Below are positions 60,151-64,000 of a stretch of DNA of 64,000 bases, in pieces. Every line of letters begins with the position of its first letter. The stretch's first letter is position 1. Made by a program: the position numbers and the translations under genes. Origin of the DNA: Chlorops oryzae (lineage: Eukaryota > Arthropoda > Insecta > Diptera > Chloropidae). The notes under the pieces are model-generated. The model searched no databases. It was not told where the DNA came from and saw only the letters and a list, made by a program, of their open reading frames with translations. The DNA lies in contig CM035807.1 of assembly GCA_020466095.1 (NCBI GenBank), positions 18,945,985-19,009,984 of the forward strand, in the 5' to 3' direction.

Positions 60151-60158
60151 CTACATAT

Positions 60159-62220
60159 AGATATCCGGATAATCTTTGGATCTCAGGGATTTAAAATAAC
60201 ATTTTCTTTTCTTTTGGCATCCGTTTACTTATAATAAACATTAATATTGATTAAAATATTATTTTTTCCAGAAAAATTTCACCACAAAATGCAAATTAAA
60301 TTTTACCGGAATTTAAGTCGGTAAGTACAGCAATATTGTAGGTACATCCACTTTGCATATTTCGATTCACAAGTTTAAAGCGTTAAATGACAAAAATGAC
60401 CACAAAATTGTGAAATTTCTATGGCAACACAAAAACCGTTGCTCGAATTTGTGAAAGAAACAAGTCCAAACAAGAATAAATGTCAAAAATGACAAAGCAG
60501 GAACCAAAACACGTTTTCTTCTTACAAAAAATATCGCATGCGAGAAATTATTCTCTCAAATGCAAGAGCGCGATTTTATGAGTGAATGAGCGAGTAAAAA
60601 CATTGAGTGAGATACACATTCTCTCGCTGTATCTTTTATCTACGCTAGAGAAACGTTAATTTGGCGCGAAGTTTGCGTTGAGATTTTTATGTTTGTGTTT
60701 CTCTCATTTCATAAGCTCCTAGTTTGCGTTTTGTTTTTGTTTCGAGAAAAAACAGACGATGAATCATCGGGGTTTTTTCCAAAATCAATGCAAGACACAA
60801 ACGCACTAGTTCCTCATTGCCCCCTACGAAGCAAATCAGCGAGATATTTTTTCTTTGATTTTTTTTATGCGGTTTTTTTTTCGTTTTCTTCGTGTTTTTT
60901 TTTTGTTGTTTCTTGTTCTAAGATTGTGAATGGCCAATGTTTGGCTACTGGGACATTTGGGGCTTGTATTTGAAGTGTTCTTGAAGCAGAATTGGCTTAA
61001 TGCGGTAGCTAAATCTACGTACATAAGCTTTAATTTGAATCGAGGTTTTAGAGTTAATTACTTAAGAGTTTTGGAGAAAGGGCGAAACGCGAATTCGACA
61101 GTAGAAGGACACACAACAACAACAAAAACATAAAAATAGACTCAATTAGAATGTTCACAATTAACAGGTTTGTTGGGGTTAATCGATCGATTAGCACAGA
61201 CGCCTAATGAATTCCTGAACACCGACTGAAATCGAGAAGACCAAAAAGAACAAAAACATTCCGCAGCAGGTACAATTGAGATTTATGAGCCAGCCAGGAA
61301 GAAGAAAACAAACGAAACGAAAACTTATCGCATGGAATTCCGTTCACGATTGAAATCCCATCGACTGTGAGGGTTGAAAGAGTCGAGTCCTTCGGCCTTT
61401 GATTACCAACCGCTGCGTTCGAATGGTGCGAGTTATGCTGCTGCCATGCAATTAGATAAACGAGAGTGCCATCGGTCGCGTCGTCTCTCGGTTTCACTAT
61501 CGAAACTGAAGAGGGACGGAATTTTTTCGAATCGATTCTCTAAAATCCATTTGAACACCATAATTTGCTTATGCGATTTGTAGGACACGAAACTCTGAAC
61601 ATAAATCATTGGCGCTGCACAAATTTGCCGGTTTCAGTGGTTGCACTTCATCATCGTCATCATCTTTCCGAAGGGTGCGTGTGCTCGGTGTTATTGATGT
61701 CATTTTTGTGCTTCTTTTTGAAGTTGTTAAGGGTTCAATATTCGAGCGACGCAACGACACTTGCTGGAGCAGAACAAGTGAAATGGAAAAAGAGGGGTGG
61801 AATGTTTGTGTTTGTGGGGGAGATTGTATCTATTTGTTTTGGGGAGAGATTAGACAATTGAGACTTAACTATCGGAAATCTGAGGATTCTTTCGAAACGA
61901 GTTATTAATGAAATTGTTCTTGATGAACTTATGACAGAGTGGTCAGATTTATTGTGCACTTCTGAAGTTAAGGGTTATTGATTGAGGAGCACGACACTTC
62001 TAGAGCAGTACAGTTATAAATGATAAACGAGGGGCGAATGTTGGTGCGATTACTCTAAGAGGATCGAATTTAGTTATGAGGGGAGAGAAGAAATGAGATA
62101 ACATCGATTGAGGATATTTGAAACGAGTATTAAAGCAATGGTTCGAGAACTTAGACAGAGAGTCAAGATAGTGCAGAAAAATGAGATAGAGAATTATTTG
62201 AAGAAGTTATTTTTGAATGA
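60159..62220. other. Upstream of the distal kayak promoter, no gene
   Basis: Unique AT-rich sequence. Short frames on both strands around 61200-61900 have mixed composition, but no splice-bounded coding block or known domain is visible. Confidence 0.4.
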
Positions 62221-62224
62221 GAGA

Positions 62225-62344
62225 GGTGAATAAGAGCGAGATAAGTATCAGAGAGAAGAAGAGAAAAAGAGGAGGAGAATTGGAGGGAATATAAATAGAG
62301 AGGAAGAGAGAGAAGAAGAAAGAGAGAGAGAGAAGAGAGAAGAG

Positions 62345-62388
<44 letters not shown>

Positions 62389-62500
62389 AGAGAGAGAAAG
62401 AGAAGAGAAGAGAAAAGAGAGAGAAGAAGAGAGAGAGAAGAGAGAGAGAGAGAGAGAAGAGAGAAAGAAGAGAAAGAGAGAGAGAAGAGAGAGAAGAGAG

Positions 62501-62532
<32 letters not shown>

Positions 62533-63135
62533 GAGAGAAGAAGGAGAGAGAGAGAGAGAGAGAAAGAAGAGAGAGAAAGAAGAGAGAGAGAAGAAGAGAG
62601 AGAAGAAGAGAGAGAGAAAGAGAGAGAGAGAAAGAGAGAGAGAAAAGAGAGAGAGAGAGAGAGAAGAGAGAGAGAAGAAAGAGAGAGAGAAGAGAGAAAG
62701 AGAGAGAAAGGAGAAAGAGAGAGAGAAAGAGAGAGAGAGAAAGAGAGAGAGAAGAGAGAGAAAGAGAGAAGAGAAGAAGAAGAGAAAGAGAGAAAGAAGA
62801 AGAGAGAAGAGAAAGAGAGAGAGAAAAAGAGAGAGAGAAGAGAGAAGAGAAGAGAGAAAGAGAGAAGAGAGAGAAAGAGATGAGAGAAAGAAGAGAAGAG
62901 AGAGAGAGAAAAGAGATGAGAAAAGAGAAAAGAGAGAGAAAGAGAAGAGAAAGAAGAAGAGAGAGAAGAGAAAGAGAGAGAGATAAGAAGAGAAGAGAAA
63001 GGAGAGAGAAAGAGAGAAGAGAAGAAAGAGAGAGAGAGAAAGAAGAAGAGAAGAGAATAGAGAAGAGAAGAGAAAGAGAAGAGAGAGAAGCGAGAGAGAA
63101 AGAGAGATAGAGAGAGAGAGAGAGAAGAGAGAGAA

Positions 63136-63166
<31 letters not shown>

Positions 63167-63230
63167 AGAGAGAAAGAAGAGAGAAAGAGAGAAGAAGAAG
63201 AGAGAAGGAGAAAAGGAGAAGAGAGCAGAA
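62225..63230 (+). repeat. GA-rich polypurine tract (1.0 kb)
   Basis: Imperfect (GA)n with GAAGA and GAAAGA interruptions. The 348-codon Ser/Leu minus-strand frame across it is a repeat artefact. Confidence 0.95.
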
Positions 63231-64000
63231 GCTAGAGTTTTCGTTGCTATCATTTAACTGGAAATATCCATAGAGGGTTCAAACTAAGAAAGTTTTACTG
63301 TGCAATAAATTCGAGGTGAATTTTACGTAATTTCGGCAGTAAATTTTGAACTCTTTTTATTGCTTTTTTTCTGACTTCTAATATTTGATGAAATTAAATG
63401 GATGTGCTCAATGAACTTGGGTTTGCTTGGATTTGGATATCCAATTATAAAAAATAGCCAATTTTCCGAGAATTTTATTCAATTATGCTAATTTTAAAGA
63501 GGCAATAATTTTTTGTTGCGGTTCTTCTTTCACTTCTTTTTCGAGTTTTATTTTTGCGAGTTACTTTTTGGAGCTCAACACGGTTTTCGAAGTTTAAGAG
63601 TTTTGGATTACAGTATCGTTTGTTATTCATAGTCATGATTGTAAGGCATTTTTTTGTGTTGTCTAGAATAAGTTTTGATCATTTTTTATGGAGCCTTAAA
63701 GTCTTTATTGGATTCTTATGAACTGTTTTCAATCTATTTCTGTAGGACTTTGAAGAGTTTTTTTTTTCTTTTGTGGAGGTTTTACTTCATTAAGTGAGTT
63801 ATGAAAGGCCTCCTGAAATGCTTGGATTCAGTTAAGAATAGAAATTTCTGATTAATTTGAATAAATCATTTCAACTTTTATCTCGTTTAATGACGCGATA
63901 AGTCGGAAATTTTCAGACAAGGAATCCAGGAGGACACTACCAACTAAGGAAATCGACTTGAAGCAGGAGGGAATATACCAACCAACTTTAGAAATGGTTA
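63231..64000. other. Unique AT-rich sequence, no feature
   Basis: No ORF, repeat or signal that I can support to the right edge of the window. Confidence 0.5.

Noticed and set aside
62207..63253. 348-residue Ser/Leu frame, the second longest in the window
   Set aside because: Product of the GA tract; no other coding evidence.

Overview
The window is a stretch of a higher fly (cyclorrhaphan dipteran) nuclear genome: AT-rich, intron-rich, full of microsatellites and small transposable elements, with two recognisable genes, both on the minus strand. I cannot fix the genus. The very large introns and the protein divergence argue against Drosophila melanogaster itself.

Positions 1-3047 carry the first three coding exons of a short-chain dehydrogenase/reductase that I read as shroud (sro), an ecdysteroid-biosynthesis enzyme; its 3' end runs off the left edge. 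Positions 7383-57937 hold kayak (kay), the fly Fos subunit of AP-1. Two shared 3' coding exons (7383-8662 and 8752-9070, carrying the bZIP domain) can be joined, in phase 0, to any of three alternative first coding exons: 15456-16343 (Gln/Asn-rich N-terminus), 36987-37067 (short MTLD N-terminus) and 57686-57937 (MKVK acidic N-terminus). Predicted products are about 828, 559 and 616 residues. The shroud-kayak adjacency matches Drosophila, which supports both names.

The roughly 48 kb of kayak intron is mostly non-coding. It contains three copies of a TTAA-flanked (piggyBac-type) MITE (one of them in the shroud intron), several pogo-like TA-flanked MITEs, hAT-like MITEs with 8-bp target duplications, one decayed hAT element that still encodes a transposase C-terminus, tRNA-derived SINEs, other inverted-repeat elements, and five long GA/CT tracts of about 0.5-1 kb. 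The large Ser/Leu-rich or Arg/Glu-rich open frames in these tracts are artefacts.

Regulatory candidates: a TATA plus initiator-like pair upstream of the MTLD exon, an AP-1 site in its presumed leader, three TGACGTCA sites, a possible initiator promoter with GAGA motifs upstream of the Gln-rich exon, and a 54-codon upstream ORF in the presumed leader of that exon. I see no convincing third protein-coding host gene and no obvious nested PP2C (fig) gene such as Drosophila has in kayak.
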